DNA from: Mycolicibacter sp. MU0102
GTDB lineage: Bacteria; Actinomycetota; Actinomycetes; Mycobacteriales; Mycobacteriaceae
Assembly (NCBI RefSeq): GCF_963378105.1
Contig: NZ_OY726398.1
Span: 2,728,001 to 2,792,000, forward strand
Length of the DNA: 64,000 nt
Direction: 5' to 3'
Shown: positions 49,527 through 59,600 of the stretch, one piece after another
Layout: each line of letters starts with the position of its first letter
Numbering within the stretch: position 1 is the stretch's first letter
Notes under the pieces: model-generated
What the model was told of the DNA's origin: nothing
Databases searched by the model: none
What the model saw: only the letters and a program-made list of their open reading frames with translations
Made by a program: the position numbers and the translations under genes

Positions 49527-51209
49527 TCAGACCTCGATCACCGTCGGCACGATCATCGGCTGACGCCGGTAGACCTCGCCCACCCATTTGCCCACCGTGC
49601 GGCGCACCGCTTGCGCGATCCGAGCCGGATCGGTGACCTGCTCTGCGGCAAGGGATTCCAGCTCCGCCTCAACCTTGCGCGCCGCCGGCTCCAGGGCCTT
49701 GGGGTCTTCGGAGAAGCCCCGCGAATGCAGGTGCGGCGGAGCCACCGGCTTGCCGGTCCCGCGGCGGACCACCACCGTGATCGCGACGAATCCGCTGGAC
49801 AGGATCAACCGCTCCCCCAGCGTCGCATCGCCGACATCGCCGTCGACGAGCCCGTCGACGAACATCTTGCCGGTCGGTACCGCCCCGGCGATGCGGGCCT
49901 GCCCGGCAACCAGGTCGACACTGACCCCGTTCTCGGCCATCAGGATCGACTCCTCCGGCACCCCGGTACGGACGGCCAGCGCGGCGTTGGCGCGCATCAT
50001 CCGCCAGGTGCCGTGTACCGGCATCACGTTGCGGGGCCGAATTCCGTTGTAGAGGAACAGCAGCTCGCCGGAGTAGGCGTGCCCGGAAACATGCACACGC
50101 GCCTGGGCATTGGTGACCACCCGGGCACCGATCTTGGCCAGTGCGTCCATCACGCCATAGACGGCTTCCTCGTTGCCGGGGATCAGCGACGACGACAACA
50201 CCACCAGATCACCGGCGGTCAGCGTGATAGACCGGTGCTCGCCGCGCGACATCCGTGACAGCGCCGAGAGCGGTTCGCCCTGGGTTCCGGTGGTGACCAG
50301 CACCACCTTCTCCGGCGGCATCTCCTCGGCGGCCCCGATGTCGATCACATCGCGGTCTGTGACCCGCAGAAAGCCCAGGTCCTTGGCGATCCCCATATTG
50401 CGGACCATCGACCTGCCCACGAAGGCCACCCGGCGGCCCTGGGACACCGCGGCGTCGACGATCTGCTGGACCCGGTCCACGTTCGAGGCGAAGCAGGCCA
50501 CGATCACCCGGCCCTCGGCGCCGCGGATCAGCCGGTGCAGGGTGGGACCGACCTCGCTCTCGCTCGGACCCACACCGGGAATCTCGGCATTGGTCGAGTC
50601 GCACAAGAACAGGTCCACGCCCTTGTCGCCCAGGCGTGACATCCCGGGCAGGTCGGTGGGCCTCCCGTCCGGGGGCAGCTGGTCGAGCTTGATGTCGCCG
50701 GTGTGCAGCACGGTTCCCGCGCCGGTGTGCACCGCGATCGCCAGTGCATCCGGGATGGAGTGGTTCACCGCGAAGTACTCGCATTCGAACACCCCGTGGG
50801 TGCTGCGCTGGCCCTCGGCTACCTGGACGAAGACCGGCTTGATGCGGTGCTCCCGGCACTTGGCGGCGACCAGCGCCAGGGTGAACTTCGAACCGACCAC
50901 CGGAATGTCGGCCCGCAGTTTGAGCAGGAACGGAATGGCGCCGATGTGGTCCTCGTGGGCGTGGGTCAGCACCAGCGCCTCGACGTCGTCGAGCCGATCT
51001 TGAATGTGGCGGATGTCCGGCAGGATCAGGTCGACGCCGGGCTCGTCGTGGCCCGGGAACAGCACGCCGCAGTCGATGATCAACAGCCGGCCGAGGTGCT
51101 CGAAAACGGTCATATTGCGGCCGATTTCGCTGATACCGCCGAGTGCGGTGACGCGCAGTCCGCCTTCGGTCAGCGGTCCCGGCGGGGAGAGTTCTTCAGT
51201 CACCCGCAC
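49527..51209 (-). CDS. rnj: ribonuclease J
   Basis: Metallo-beta-lactamase/beta-CASP nuclease (560 residues) with 5'-3' exonuclease and endonuclease activity on RNA. The zinc ligands His83, His85, Asp87 and His88 (THAHEDH) and the later HTGDIK and HVSGHAY motifs are present. The GTG at 51209 is one base from the dapA stop; GTG 51203 is equally possible. The thyX-dapA-rnj order is the same as in M. tuberculosis (Rv2754c-Rv2752c). Confidence 0.95.
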   Translation of the reverse strand: MRVTEELSPPGPLTEGGLRVTALGGISEIGRNMTVFEHLGRLLIIDCGVLFPGHDEPGVDLILPDIRHIQDRLDDVEALVLTHAHEDHIGAIPFLLKLRADIPVVGSKFTLALVAAKCREHRIKPVFVQVAEGQRSTHGVFECEYFAVNHSIPDALAIAVHTGAGTVLHTGDIKLDQLPPDGRPTDLPGMSRLGDKGVDLFLCDSTNAEIPGVGPSESEVGPTLHRLIRGAEGRVIVACFASNVDRVQQIVDAAVSQGRRVAFVGRSMVRNMGIAKDLGFLRVTDRDVIDIGAAEEMPPEKVVLVTTGTQGEPLSALSRMSRGEHRSITLTAGDLVVLSSSLIPGNEEAVYGVMDALAKIGARVVTNAQARVHVSGHAYSGELLFLYNGIRPRNVMPVHGTWRMMRANAALAVRTGVPEESILMAENGVSVDLVAGQARIAGAVPTGKMFVDGLVDGDVGDATLGERLILSSGFVAITVVVRRGTGKPVAPPHLHSRGFSEDPKALEPAARKVEAELESLAAEQVTDPARIAQAVRRTVGKWVGEVYRRQPMIVPTVIEV

Positions 51210-51210
51210 C

Positions 51211-52113
51211 TCACCCGAGTACGGACGCGGCGCGCATGTCGATGGCCAGTTCGTCGACCTCGGCGGCGGACGCCGGGACCATCGGCAACCGGGGGTCGCC
51301 GGCCTCGAAACCCTGCAACCGCAGACCGGCCTTGACGAAGGTCACCCCGCCGACGCGACCCATCGCGTTGGACAGCGATGCGATCGAAATGTTGATCTTG
51401 CGGGCGGTCTCGACGTCGCCGGCCGCGAAGGCGGCCAGCATGTCGCGCAGCTGAGCGGCCGCGAAGTGCGAGATCACGCTGACGAATCCGGTGGCACCCA
51501 TGGCCAGCCAGGGCAGATTCAGCGCGTCATCGCCGGAGTAGTAGGCCAATCCGGTCTCGGCCATGATCTGCGCTCCGGCGTGCAAGTCCCCCTTGGCGTC
51601 CTTGATCGCGACGATGTTGGGGTGTTCGGCCAGTTCGAAGATGGTGTCCGGCGCGATCGGCACCACCGAGCGGGCCGGGATGTCGTAGAGCATCACCGGC
51701 AGCGCGCTGGCGTCGGCGACGGCGGTGAAGTGCGCCAACAGGCCGGTCTGCGACGGACGCGAGTAGTACGGCGTCACCACCAGCAGGCCGTGCGCGCCGA
51801 CCCCGGCGCAGGCTTCGGCGAGGCGCACGCTGTGCTCGGTGTCGTTGCTGCCGGCGCCGGCGATGATGCGAGCCCGGTCACCGACCGCCTCGACCACCGC
51901 ACGCAGCAGCGTGAGCTTCTCGTAGTCCGCGGTGGTCGGCGACTCGCCAGTGGTACCCGAGATCACCAAACCGTCGCAACCGGCGTCGATGAGGCGATTG
52001 GCCAGGCGTACGGCGGCGTCGGTGTCCACCGAGCCGTCCGCGCCGAAGGGGGTCACCATGGCGGTCAGCACGGTGCCGAACTGCGCCTTGGCGTCGAATC
52101 CGCTGCTGCTCAC
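51211..52113 (-). CDS. dapA: 4-hydroxy-tetrahydrodipicolinate synthase DapA
   Basis: Condenses pyruvate with aspartate semialdehyde, first committed step to diaminopimelate and lysine. The 300-residue protein has the Schiff-base Lys171 (IVAIKDAKGD), the general acid Tyr143 (YDIPARS) and the GTTGESPT pyruvate-binding loop. With dapF, this window holds two steps of the pathway. GTG 52113 gives the expected length; the gap to thyX is 31 bp. Confidence 0.96.
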   Translation of the reverse strand: MSSSGFDAKAQFGTVLTAMVTPFGADGSVDTDAAVRLANRLIDAGCDGLVISGTTGESPTTADYEKLTLLRAVVEAVGDRARIIAGAGSNDTEHSVRLAEACAGVGAHGLLVVTPYYSRPSQTGLLAHFTAVADASALPVMLYDIPARSVVPIAPDTIFELAEHPNIVAIKDAKGDLHAGAQIMAETGLAYYSGDDALNLPWLAMGATGFVSVISHFAAAQLRDMLAAFAAGDVETARKINISIASLSNAMGRVGGVTFVKAGLRLQGFEAGDPRLPMVPASAAEVDELAIDMRAASVLG

Positions 52114-52144
52114 GGCCCCAAGATTACCTGGCCGCTGGAGTTGC

Positions 52145-52909
52145 TCAGACCTCGGTGGCGAGCGGACTGGTCGCGACTTCGGTGCCGTCGGCCAGCGTGC
52201 TGATCTGGAAGTCCTCGAACGCCGCCGGAGCCACGTCGGTGAGCTGCCGTAGGCACTCGACGGCCAGCCGGCGAATCTCGACATCGGCGTGCTCGCTGGC
52301 CCGCATCGCGATGAAGTGCCGCCATGCCCGGTAATTGCCTGTCACCACGATGCGCGTCTCGGTGGCGTTGGGCAGCACGGCACGAGCGGCCTGGCGCGCC
52401 TGCTTGCGCCGCAGCGCCCCCATGGTCTCGCCGGCCTGGCCCGCCGCGAATTTGGCTTCCAGCCGGGCCAGCAGCTCGACGTAGGCGGCGCGACTGGCGT
52501 CCGCGGCGTCGGTCAGGATCTGCTGCAGTTCCGGGTCGTCCTCCATGCCAGGCGGCACCACGACCCGCGAGTCCGGTTCGGGCACGTAGCGCTGGGACAG
52601 CTGGGAGAACGAGAAGTGCCGGTGCCGGATGAGCTCGTGGGTGGCCGACCGGGAGATGCCGGTGATGTAGAAGGTCACCGAAGCGTGCTCCAACACCGAG
52701 AAGTGCCCGACGTCGATGATGTGCTTCAGGTAGGCGGCGTTGGTCGCGGTTCGCGGGTTGGGCTTGGACCAGCTCTGGTAGCAGGCCCGGCCGGCGAACT
52801 CGACCAGTGCCGACCCGCCGTCGGCGTCGGTGCTCCACGGCACGTCCGACGGCGGACTGAACTCGGTCTTGGCAATCAGTTGCACGCGCAGCGGCGCCGT
52901 CTCGGCCAC
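52145..52909 (-). CDS. thyX: flavin-dependent thymidylate synthase ThyX
   Basis: Makes dTMP using FAD, NADPH and methylenetetrahydrofolate. The 254 residues carry the ThyX signature RHRX7S as Arg95-His96-Arg97 to Ser105 (RHRHFSFSQLS), and the later NATETRIVVTGNYRAWRHF segment. GTG 52909 (protein VAETAPLRVQL) was preferred over GTG 52918 because the family begins there and an AAGGTGAG site is properly spaced. It lies 31 bp after the polyprenyl synthase gene in the same direction, so it may also be read from the accessory unit upstream. Confidence 0.96.
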   Translation of the reverse strand: MAETAPLRVQLIAKTEFSPPSDVPWSTDADGGSALVEFAGRACYQSWSKPNPRTATNAAYLKHIIDVGHFSVLEHASVTFYITGISRSATHELIRHRHFSFSQLSQRYVPEPDSRVVVPPGMEDDPELQQILTDAADASRAAYVELLARLEAKFAAGQAGETMGALRRKQARQAARAVLPNATETRIVVTGNYRAWRHFIAMRASEHADVEIRRLAVECLRQLTDVAPAAFEDFQISTLADGTEVATSPLATEV

Positions 52910-52940
52910 GGCACTCACCTTAAGGCGTGCCCGGCCGGTC

Positions 52941-53990
52941 TCAGCGCCACCGCGCCCACACGTAGGGCACCAGCGCCCGCAGGAACTCCAGATCCGGGCC
53001 GGGGCGGGCGTCGGCGAACGCCCGCTCGAAGTACGCCTGGGCGGCCAGCAGAATGCCCTCGGCGTACTGGCGCGTGAACGCGATGCTGCCGTAGTCGTCC
53101 ATCAGACTGCGCACCTGCTGCACCAGAGCCGCTGAGCGCTGCGATCGACTGCGGTGCAGGTAGTCCGCCAGCAGGTCTCGGTCGGGCGCCCGCGCCACGG
53201 ATAACAGGTGGACCAGCGGCAGCGTTCGCTTCCCTTCGTAGAGATCGCCCAGGATTTCCTTGCCGTAAATCCGTTCGTCGCCAACCAGGTTCAACAGGTC
53301 ATCGCGGATCTGAAACGCGGCGCCGAAATGAAAGCCGAATCGCACCAGCGGCCCCAGCTCAGCGGTACCACGCGATCCCACCATCACCCCCACCCGCAGC
53401 GGATGAATGGTGGTGTACCAGCAGGTCTTGTGCAGGATCAGGTTCAGGTAGTCCTCTGGCCGCAGGTCGTCGATGTTGTCGGCCTGCCAGCCCACTTCGA
53501 TCGCCTGCCCCTCCAGGGTCCGCAGCGCCATCGTGTCGAACTCGGCCCACACCAATTCGGCCAGATCCCGGTCCAGCTGCCGGGTCGCCCGCCGCAGTAC
53601 CTGGCCGGCGACCAATGCCAATGCATCGCCGGCGTTGATCGCCGTCGCCATGCCGTACATGGCACCCAAAGTCGGTCTACCCCGACGCATTTCACTGCCA
53701 TCGGCGATGTCGTCGTGTACCAGGAAGGCGTTGTGCAGCAACTCGATCGCCACGGCGATACCCAGTAACGCGTCGGTGTCCGCGCCGAAGGCTCGGCCGG
53801 CCGACAGGCACAGTGCAGGCCGCAGTGCCTTACCCGGTCGCTGGGGGTACGCCCGCAGCGGTGCGTACAGCCACTTGGCGGGCTCACCGTCGGGCAGCGC
53901 GTCGAGCATCGAGCTGCGGACGATCCTGGCGACCTCGCTCAAGCGCTCATCGACCGCGACCACCGATTCGCGGTCGGCGATGTCGGTCAC
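52941..53990 (-). CDS. polyprenyl (isoprenyl) diphosphate synthase
   Basis: A 349-residue trans-isoprenyl diphosphate synthase that elongates allylic diphosphates with isopentenyl diphosphate. The first Asp-rich motif is complete (Asp93, Asp94, Asp97; HDDIADGSEMRRG). The second reads DDLLN (230-234), so the usual last Asp is Asn. Ala88 lies five residues before the first motif, which would favour a C20 or longer product; this is a rule of thumb. GTG 53990 overlaps the upstream gene's stop by four bases. It is the enzyme end of the accessory divergent cluster. Confidence 0.9.
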   Translation of the reverse strand: MTDIADRESVVAVDERLSEVARIVRSSMLDALPDGEPAKWLYAPLRAYPQRPGKALRPALCLSAGRAFGADTDALLGIAVAIELLHNAFLVHDDIADGSEMRRGRPTLGAMYGMATAINAGDALALVAGQVLRRATRQLDRDLAELVWAEFDTMALRTLEGQAIEVGWQADNIDDLRPEDYLNLILHKTCWYTTIHPLRVGVMVGSRGTAELGPLVRFGFHFGAAFQIRDDLLNLVGDERIYGKEILGDLYEGKRTLPLVHLLSVARAPDRDLLADYLHRSRSQRSAALVQQVRSLMDDYGSIAFTRQYAEGILLAAQAYFERAFADARPGPDLEFLRALVPYVWARWR

Positions 53991-54649
53991 GGTTGCTGCG
54001 CCGCGACGACGAGCACCACGGGCAGCCACAGGTCGGGATAGCCGACCGCCAGGAGGGTGCCGCGGTAGGTGCCCGGGCAGACCTGGGGGCCGACGTCGAC
54101 GGTGATCTGCACGCCACGGCTGGACCGGCGCGGCATCGGCACCGCGGCGGGCTCGACCCGCACGGCATCCGCCTCGATCACCTGGCCGCCATGGCCGAGC
54201 AGCTCGCTGCAGCGCAGCCGGACTTCCGCGCGGTCGGCGCTCTCCCGGTTGTGCAACCACACCTCGCCGGTCGCCGAGCCGGAGCCGGTGACGCACAGCG
54301 CCAAGGCGTCCTTGGACGCCGGATTGTTGACGTCCAGCGCCACGGACCCGCCATCCCCGGGCGGCCGCGCCGGCAACGACCGAAGTAGGAACTGCCCGGC
54401 CGTCGACCACCAGGCCCGCGTCAGCTGTTCCCATTCCGACAGCCCGGTTGGATCGGCGCCGTTGTCGCCGTTCGCAGAGTTGCGATCGGGCGAGGTCTCG
54501 GCCGTTTGAGCGAATCGATCGATGATTCGGCGAGCCGCCCGAAAGCCTTCGACCTGGATGGCACTGAGGGCACGCGCATTCGCCGCGGGATCGAAAATTG
54601 ACGCCCACGGTAAATCATCGATAGTGCCGTCATCGAAAGATTTATTCAC
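53987..54649 (-). CDS. unknown two-part protein A (helical N-terminus, beta C-terminus)
   Basis: A 220-residue protein I cannot assign. The N-terminal part (about 15-50; FDPAANARALSAIQVEGFRA) is amphipathic helix of phasin-like appearance. A Gly/Asn/Asp-rich linker and a WEQLTRAWWSTAGQFLLRSL helix follow. The C-terminal 120 residues alternate like a beta sandwich and end CPGTYRGTLLAVGYPDLWLP. The GTYRG motif and overall layout recur in the protein at 56158, so the two may be related. No signal peptide or membrane helix. The GTG at 54649 has an AGGGGAA site. It is coupled by GTGA overlap to the polyprenyl synthase gene. Confidence 0.75.
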   Translation of the reverse strand: MNKSFDDGTIDDLPWASIFDPAANARALSAIQVEGFRAARRIIDRFAQTAETSPDRNSANGDNGADPTGLSEWEQLTRAWWSTAGQFLLRSLPARPPGDGGSVALDVNNPASKDALALCVTGSGSATGEVWLHNRESADRAEVRLRCSELLGHGGQVIEADAVRVEPAAVPMPRRSSRGVQITVDVGPQVCPGTYRGTLLAVGYPDLWLPVVLVVAAQQP

Positions 54650-54763
54650 CGATTTCCCCTTGTGGAAATTATCCGTGTTACCGAGAATTTAACGCTGCGG
54701 GGCTTGCCGATAAACGACCTGAACGCCGTATACTACCTGCTTATTCGGGAGATCGGAGGCCCA
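54650..54763. promoter_or_regulatory. divergent control region of the accessory cluster
   Basis: A 114-bp region, more AT-rich than its surroundings, between the outward-facing genes. Rightward, TTGCCG (54704-54709) and a perfect TATACT (54729-54734) are 19 bases apart, and the ATG at 54764 has a GGAGG site (54755-54759). Leftward, GATAAT (complement of 54668-54673) is a possible -10 without a good -35. Confidence 0.55.
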
Positions 54764-56161
54764 ATGGTGGCGACCGATATGGCAACTGTGTCTCAATCTC
54801 TGTTGGCGCTTTACGGCGCTCTCGATCAAGCGGTCACCAACACCGGAGACCCGGAAATCGAAGCCGTCGTCGAGCGTTATCTTCCGGGCAGCACCGGGGC
54901 CAATGCCGGGTGGTACGAAGAATTGCTCGGATTCCTGGCCAGTCTGGATCACCGAGAGGTGGGCGCTCCCGCGGTCCCCGATCTCGACCTGGCGTTGGCG
55001 ACTCTGCAAAACGGAAACGGATCTGTGACAGATACACAGTCACAGCAGCTGACCGCGGTGCAGTTGTCCCGCTTGGTTTTCGCGGTCGGGGCCCTGAGCC
55101 ACCTGCCCCAGTACTACCCGCCGGACCGGTGGGATGAACAGTTCGCTGCGACCCTGACCAGCGTTGGGGACACGCACGGCAGTGATCTGCTCAGCCTGCT
55201 ACGACGCGCCTTCCACGATCGCTCCGACTGGCCCGATGTCATGCACATCGCTGTCAGTGCGGGATTGATCCGCACCGACGTCGCCGCGGTGCCGCTGTGC
55301 CAAACCAAACCCAAGATCGTCCGCGGCCGACTGTGCGTGGTGTACAACACCGAATTCACCAGCACCGCGGTGTCACTCGATGAGTTGAAGAACGTCGTCG
55401 ACCCGCTCAACTGGCATCACTGCCTGCCGTTCTTCTGCTACATGCAGGGTTGGCCTGCTCGACCGGACGGTTGGAGCCGGGTGCTGGAACATTGCAGCAC
55501 CACCTGCCCGATCGCCGGGACACCGCAGCTGGTGACGGCGCTGAAGTACTGGAAAAGCGCCGGCGTAGTGGGCCAGCCATCGACGCCCACCGCGTGCGTC
55601 GATTTCGCACTCGACGACGATCCGGCAACGGGTGAGCACGGCGACGGCCGGATGGTGATCGACGAGGGCTTCATCAGGATGACCGCAACCGGCGCTGCTT
55701 CGGCCAGCCCCGGCGTGCGGGTGCGAACGAGAAAGGTCGCCGGCTTCCGAGACCTCGGTTGGGTTCCGGCGGCCATCTTCGGCTGCGTGATGGGATACGG
55801 CGATCAGGGTGTGGAGCTGCTGCTCGGAGGTGTGGCCAAGCGCGCTCAGGCCGGCGGAGAGGGCTGGACGGATTGGGAGCCGTCGGCGTCGGACCAGATC
55901 GCCGGCGTCGCGGCGGCCCGGACGTCGCCGGAAACGAGTGACGACACCGCCGGGCGCGCCGTGAAGCTGGCCGTCGAGATGGTCAACCAGTGCATCGATG
56001 ACATGTCCGGCAGGAGCGCGGCCCTGGCCGCCAAGTGGGCGACCGGTGCGATGCCCCTTCAAGAGTCGATGACATTCGCCACCGATCTGGCGGCCCGGCT
56101 TGCCTCCGATCCCTGGCGTTATCTGGATCGCCTGCGCGCCGACCTAGGAGGTGGAATGTGA
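54764..56161 (+). CDS. unknown protein B (central lipid-binding-like region, helical C-terminus)
   Basis: A 465-residue protein I do not recognise. Three parts can be seen: a helical N-terminal segment (1-100); a central region with mixed strands, eight or so cysteines, and motifs DPLNWHHCLPFFCYMQGW, MVIDEGFIRMTA and VRTRKVAGFRDLGW; and a C-terminal amphipathic helical stretch (about 405-460). The central pattern is faintly like START/SRPBCC proteins, which is speculation. The frame is open from a GTG at 54662, but ATG 54764 has the only good ribosome-binding site and lies after the -10 element. It overlaps the next gene by GTGA. Confidence 0.75.
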   Translation: MVATDMATVSQSLLALYGALDQAVTNTGDPEIEAVVERYLPGSTGANAGWYEELLGFLASLDHREVGAPAVPDLDLALATLQNGNGSVTDTQSQQLTAVQLSRLVFAVGALSHLPQYYPPDRWDEQFAATLTSVGDTHGSDLLSLLRRAFHDRSDWPDVMHIAVSAGLIRTDVAAVPLCQTKPKIVRGRLCVVYNTEFTSTAVSLDELKNVVDPLNWHHCLPFFCYMQGWPARPDGWSRVLEHCSTTCPIAGTPQLVTALKYWKSAGVVGQPSTPTACVDFALDDDPATGEHGDGRMVIDEGFIRMTATGAASASPGVRVRTRKVAGFRDLGWVPAAIFGCVMGYGDQGVELLLGGVAKRAQAGGEGWTDWEPSASDQIAGVAAARTSPETSDDTAGRAVKLAVEMVNQCIDDMSGRSAALAAKWATGAMPLQESMTFATDLAARLASDPWRYLDRLRADLGGGM

Positions 56162-56667
56162 CCGATGCCGCCAGCTGGATCACCCAGTACGCCACCACAT
56201 CACAGCGCCTGGTGAACGAGACGGGTGAGCTAATGCAGCAGGTTGACCGCCAGATCCGCAACGGCACGTACGGTTCCGAACACGTCGCCAAGACGGCGAA
56301 CCAGCTTCTCAATCTGGCGATGGCCGCAAGCCTTGAGTGGACTGCGGCGGCGTTCTCGTTCTGGAGCCCGCCGTCGACCGATGCGGTGGAACTGTCCGAG
56401 TTCATCGAAGCCGAACCCGACAGTGACTGCGAGCGGGTGCTGTCGGTCGCCAAGCCCTTCCGCCGGCTCGGCGCTGAATCCGATGTGATCGGCGCACAGT
56501 CCCTGGTGTTCGTGCCGGGGATCTTGCGGGTGCACGCGGCCCGTTTCCGGGTCGGTGTCAGAGGCCAGAACTATTCCAGCGGCACGTATCGGGGCAGCGT
56601 CCGGCTCACCAGTGTGCGGGACGGGGTTTCGCGGAGCCACGAGATGGACGTCACCGTCGACCTGTGA
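56158..56667 (+). CDS. unknown two-part protein C, resembling protein A
   Basis: A 169-residue protein with an N-terminal helical part (about 1-70; SQRLVNETGELMQQVDRQIR and TANQLLNLAMAASLEWTAAA, phasin-like in look). Its C-terminal beta-rich part ends RFRVGVRGQNYSSGTYRGSV and then MDVTVDL. The GTYRG turn between two strands matches protein A (53987). No membrane segment or signal peptide. The GTG at 56158 is fixed by AGGAGG (56146-56151). It overlaps both neighbours by four bases and so is made together with B and the cyclase. Function unknown. Confidence 0.75.
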   Translation: MTDAASWITQYATTSQRLVNETGELMQQVDRQIRNGTYGSEHVAKTANQLLNLAMAASLEWTAAAFSFWSPPSTDAVELSEFIEAEPDSDCERVLSVAKPFRRLGAESDVIGAQSLVFVPGILRVHAARFRVGVRGQNYSSGTYRGSVRLTSVRDGVSRSHEMDVTVDL

Positions 56668-59600
56668 CCATGTCCGAGCCACCGAACACGATCGACGAAT
56701 TGCTTGATCACGCAGTGCAAGCAATCAACACCGGCGACCGCATGACCGCCAGCGCGCTGGCCGAGCAGGTACTCACCATCGACGGCGACAACCAAGACGC
56801 CGAAGACCTGCTCGCCTCACCGGCGGTAGGCGGTGACGTACTTCGGCGAATGACAATACTTTTCGCCGACGTCGTGGACTCGACCGCGCTGTCCACCCGG
56901 ATCGAACCGGAAACCTACCGCACGGTGATCGGGCGCTACCGCCAGCAGGTCAACGCTGTTATCGACCGCTACGAGGGCCACGTGTTCTCCACCAAGGGCG
57001 ACGGACTGCTTGCGGTGTTCGGACATCCCAAAGCGCACGAGAACGACGTGCGACGCGCGGTCCAGGCCGGTCTGGACATCACCCGGGACGTGGCCGCGCT
57101 CAGTGAGCGAGTGCGATCGCGGTTCGGCTTCGACATCTCGGTACGAGTGGGCGTGCACCGAGGTCTGGTCTATCTCGACGTCGCCCAAGACGACGTGTAC
57201 GGGCTGGGCGCGAATCTGGCCGCCCGGGTCGCCGGCTTGGCTCCGCCGGGTTGTGTCGTAGTGTCCGCGGCGATCGCACCGCTGGTGGCCGGGCACTTCG
57301 AGCTCGATGCTCGGGCAGCCCAACCGGTCAAAGGCATCGACGAGCCGGTCGAACATTATCGCGTTGTCGAGGAGCACATCGGCCGGACGCGCACCCCACT
57401 GCGACCTCTGATCGGCCGCGACCTCGAGCTGGCACATCTGCAGGAGGCCTGGAATCAGGCCAAACACGCCACGCTGACCGTTCCCGGCGTCTGCTTCAGT
57501 GGTGAGGCCGGCATGGGCAAGAGCCGGTTGGCTACCGCCGCAGCGGATCTGGCGGAGCAGGCCGGCAGGCCGGCCCTCGCATTGATCGGGTCACCGTTTC
57601 AGGCCGATGCGGGCCTCTACCCGATCCGCGCGTTGCTGGAGCAACGGTGCGGGATCGAGCGAACGACCGCCCCGGCCGGCCGGATGCGGCTACTCGAAGA
57701 TGAGTTGCAGGCACACGGTTTTGAGCCAGCTGCCGCCGTCCCGCTATTGGCGCCGGTGTTGGGCATCGCGGCCGAGCACGGTTACCGACCTGTGCAGGCC
57801 GAGGGCACCAAGCTCTACCAACAGATCATCGAAGCCATCGTCGGGTACTTGCATGCCTGCGCCGGTTCCGGTCCGGCCGTCGTGCTGGCCGAAGACCTGC
57901 AGTGGTTCGATGCCTCGACACTCGACGTCATCGCGGCGCTACTCGGGGCCAACACCGGCAGGCTGCTCGTTGTGCTCACCGCGCGCGACACGCACCCGCT
58001 TCGCGCCCTAGCGGCGCACGTCAAGGTGTTCGACCTCGCACCGTTGACCCGACAAGAGACCGACCAGCTGATCGGCGCGTTGGACCCGGCGTTGTCCGGT
58101 GACGAGCGGGCTGAAGTGCAGCGCCGCTGCGACGGTGTGCCGCTTTACATCGAGGAGGTGGTCGCGAAGTTCCACGAGCAGCCCACCGATGCAGCCGGGT
58201 GGGCGCGTGCCCCCGACGCGCTCTACGAGCCGCTGTTCTCGCGGCTTCGGGCCAGCGACACCACCATTCAGGTCGTCGAAGCCGCCGCCACCATCGGCCG
58301 CGAGTTTGACCGCACCATCTTGACCAGTGTCGTCGAGATGACCGAGTCCGGCCTCGACGAAGCCATCCAGGCGCTGGCGGCCGCGCGCGTCTTTCTCCCG
58401 GCAGGCAAGGACCGCTGGCGCTTTCGCCACGAGCTGCTCCGTGAAGTCGCCTACGAGCTGCCACCGCCCAGCATGCGCCGCACCCTGCACGGTCGGGCCG
58501 CCGACGCGATCGTCGCCACTTCGGACAACCCCGACTGGCACCTGGTGGCGCTGCACTACGAACACGCACAACGCTTCGACGCAGCTGCCGACGCCCACCG
58601 ACGGGCAGCATCCGATGCCCGGCTTCGAGGCGCCATCAACGAAGCCCGCGCCAACCTGACCCGCGCCATCATCCAGATCGAACGGGCGGCACCCGCCCCG
58701 GTCCGTGACGGATGCGAGACCAACCTTCGCCTGGAGCGCGCGTTTCTCACCACCGCGGTGAATGGACCCCTGTATCCCGAGGTCTCCGCAGATCTCGAAC
58801 GCTGCCTGCAGCTTGCCAACACCAGCCTGCGCGAGGAGGACCGCTCGGCAACCCTGGCCACGCTCTGGGCCTACTACCTGACGCGAGGCGACCTCCGTCG
58901 ATGCCTGCAACTCGCCAAATCGAGCCGATTGGCCGGACAGAGCTGGTTTCGCTCCGCGTACGGCACCGCCGCATTGTTCGGCGGAGACTTCAACAACGCA
59001 CGCTCGGCCCTGGAACTGGTCGCAGGAGTGCTCGCCACTACCAACATCGACTATGAATCGGTGTATTACATCCCCTGCGACCCGATCACCTCGGTGCACA
59101 CTCATCTGGCGCTGACGCGCTTCGTCCAAGGTGATCTCGCCGGTGCCGAAGACCAGCTGACCGCGACGGTGCGTCGGGTGGCCCGTCTCGGTTTCCCGCA
59201 GGGCCCTTTCAGCCTTGGCTACCAACGGTTCTACCAGATCTGGATGACCATCGAGACCGGGCAACTGGACCTCGCCACCGACATCGCCGACGAATCCGCG
59301 GTGCAGGTGGAACGTCACGGCTTCGAGTACGCGGCGATGTTGGTCACCATCCAACGGGCCACGATCCGCGCCATGTCGGCGCTATCTGCCTGCGGAGGCC
59401 ATCCGGACGCGTTACAACCTCACATCGACGTAATGTCAAGGATCGTCGACCAATTCGGTGAGACCGAGTGGAACATCTTCGTCAGCTTCTACCACGCGGT
59501 CCTGGTACGGCTGCTGATCGCCGCGGGCCGGACTCAACCGGCACGAGAACGCCTCACCATGGCGCTGCAGGCGGCCGACGACACCGGCGTGAACTTCTAC

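Noticed and set aside
54662..54763. GTG 54662 as the start of protein B
   Set aside because: It lacks a ribosome-binding site and lies upstream of the TATACT -10 element. ATG 54764 is preceded by GGAGG.
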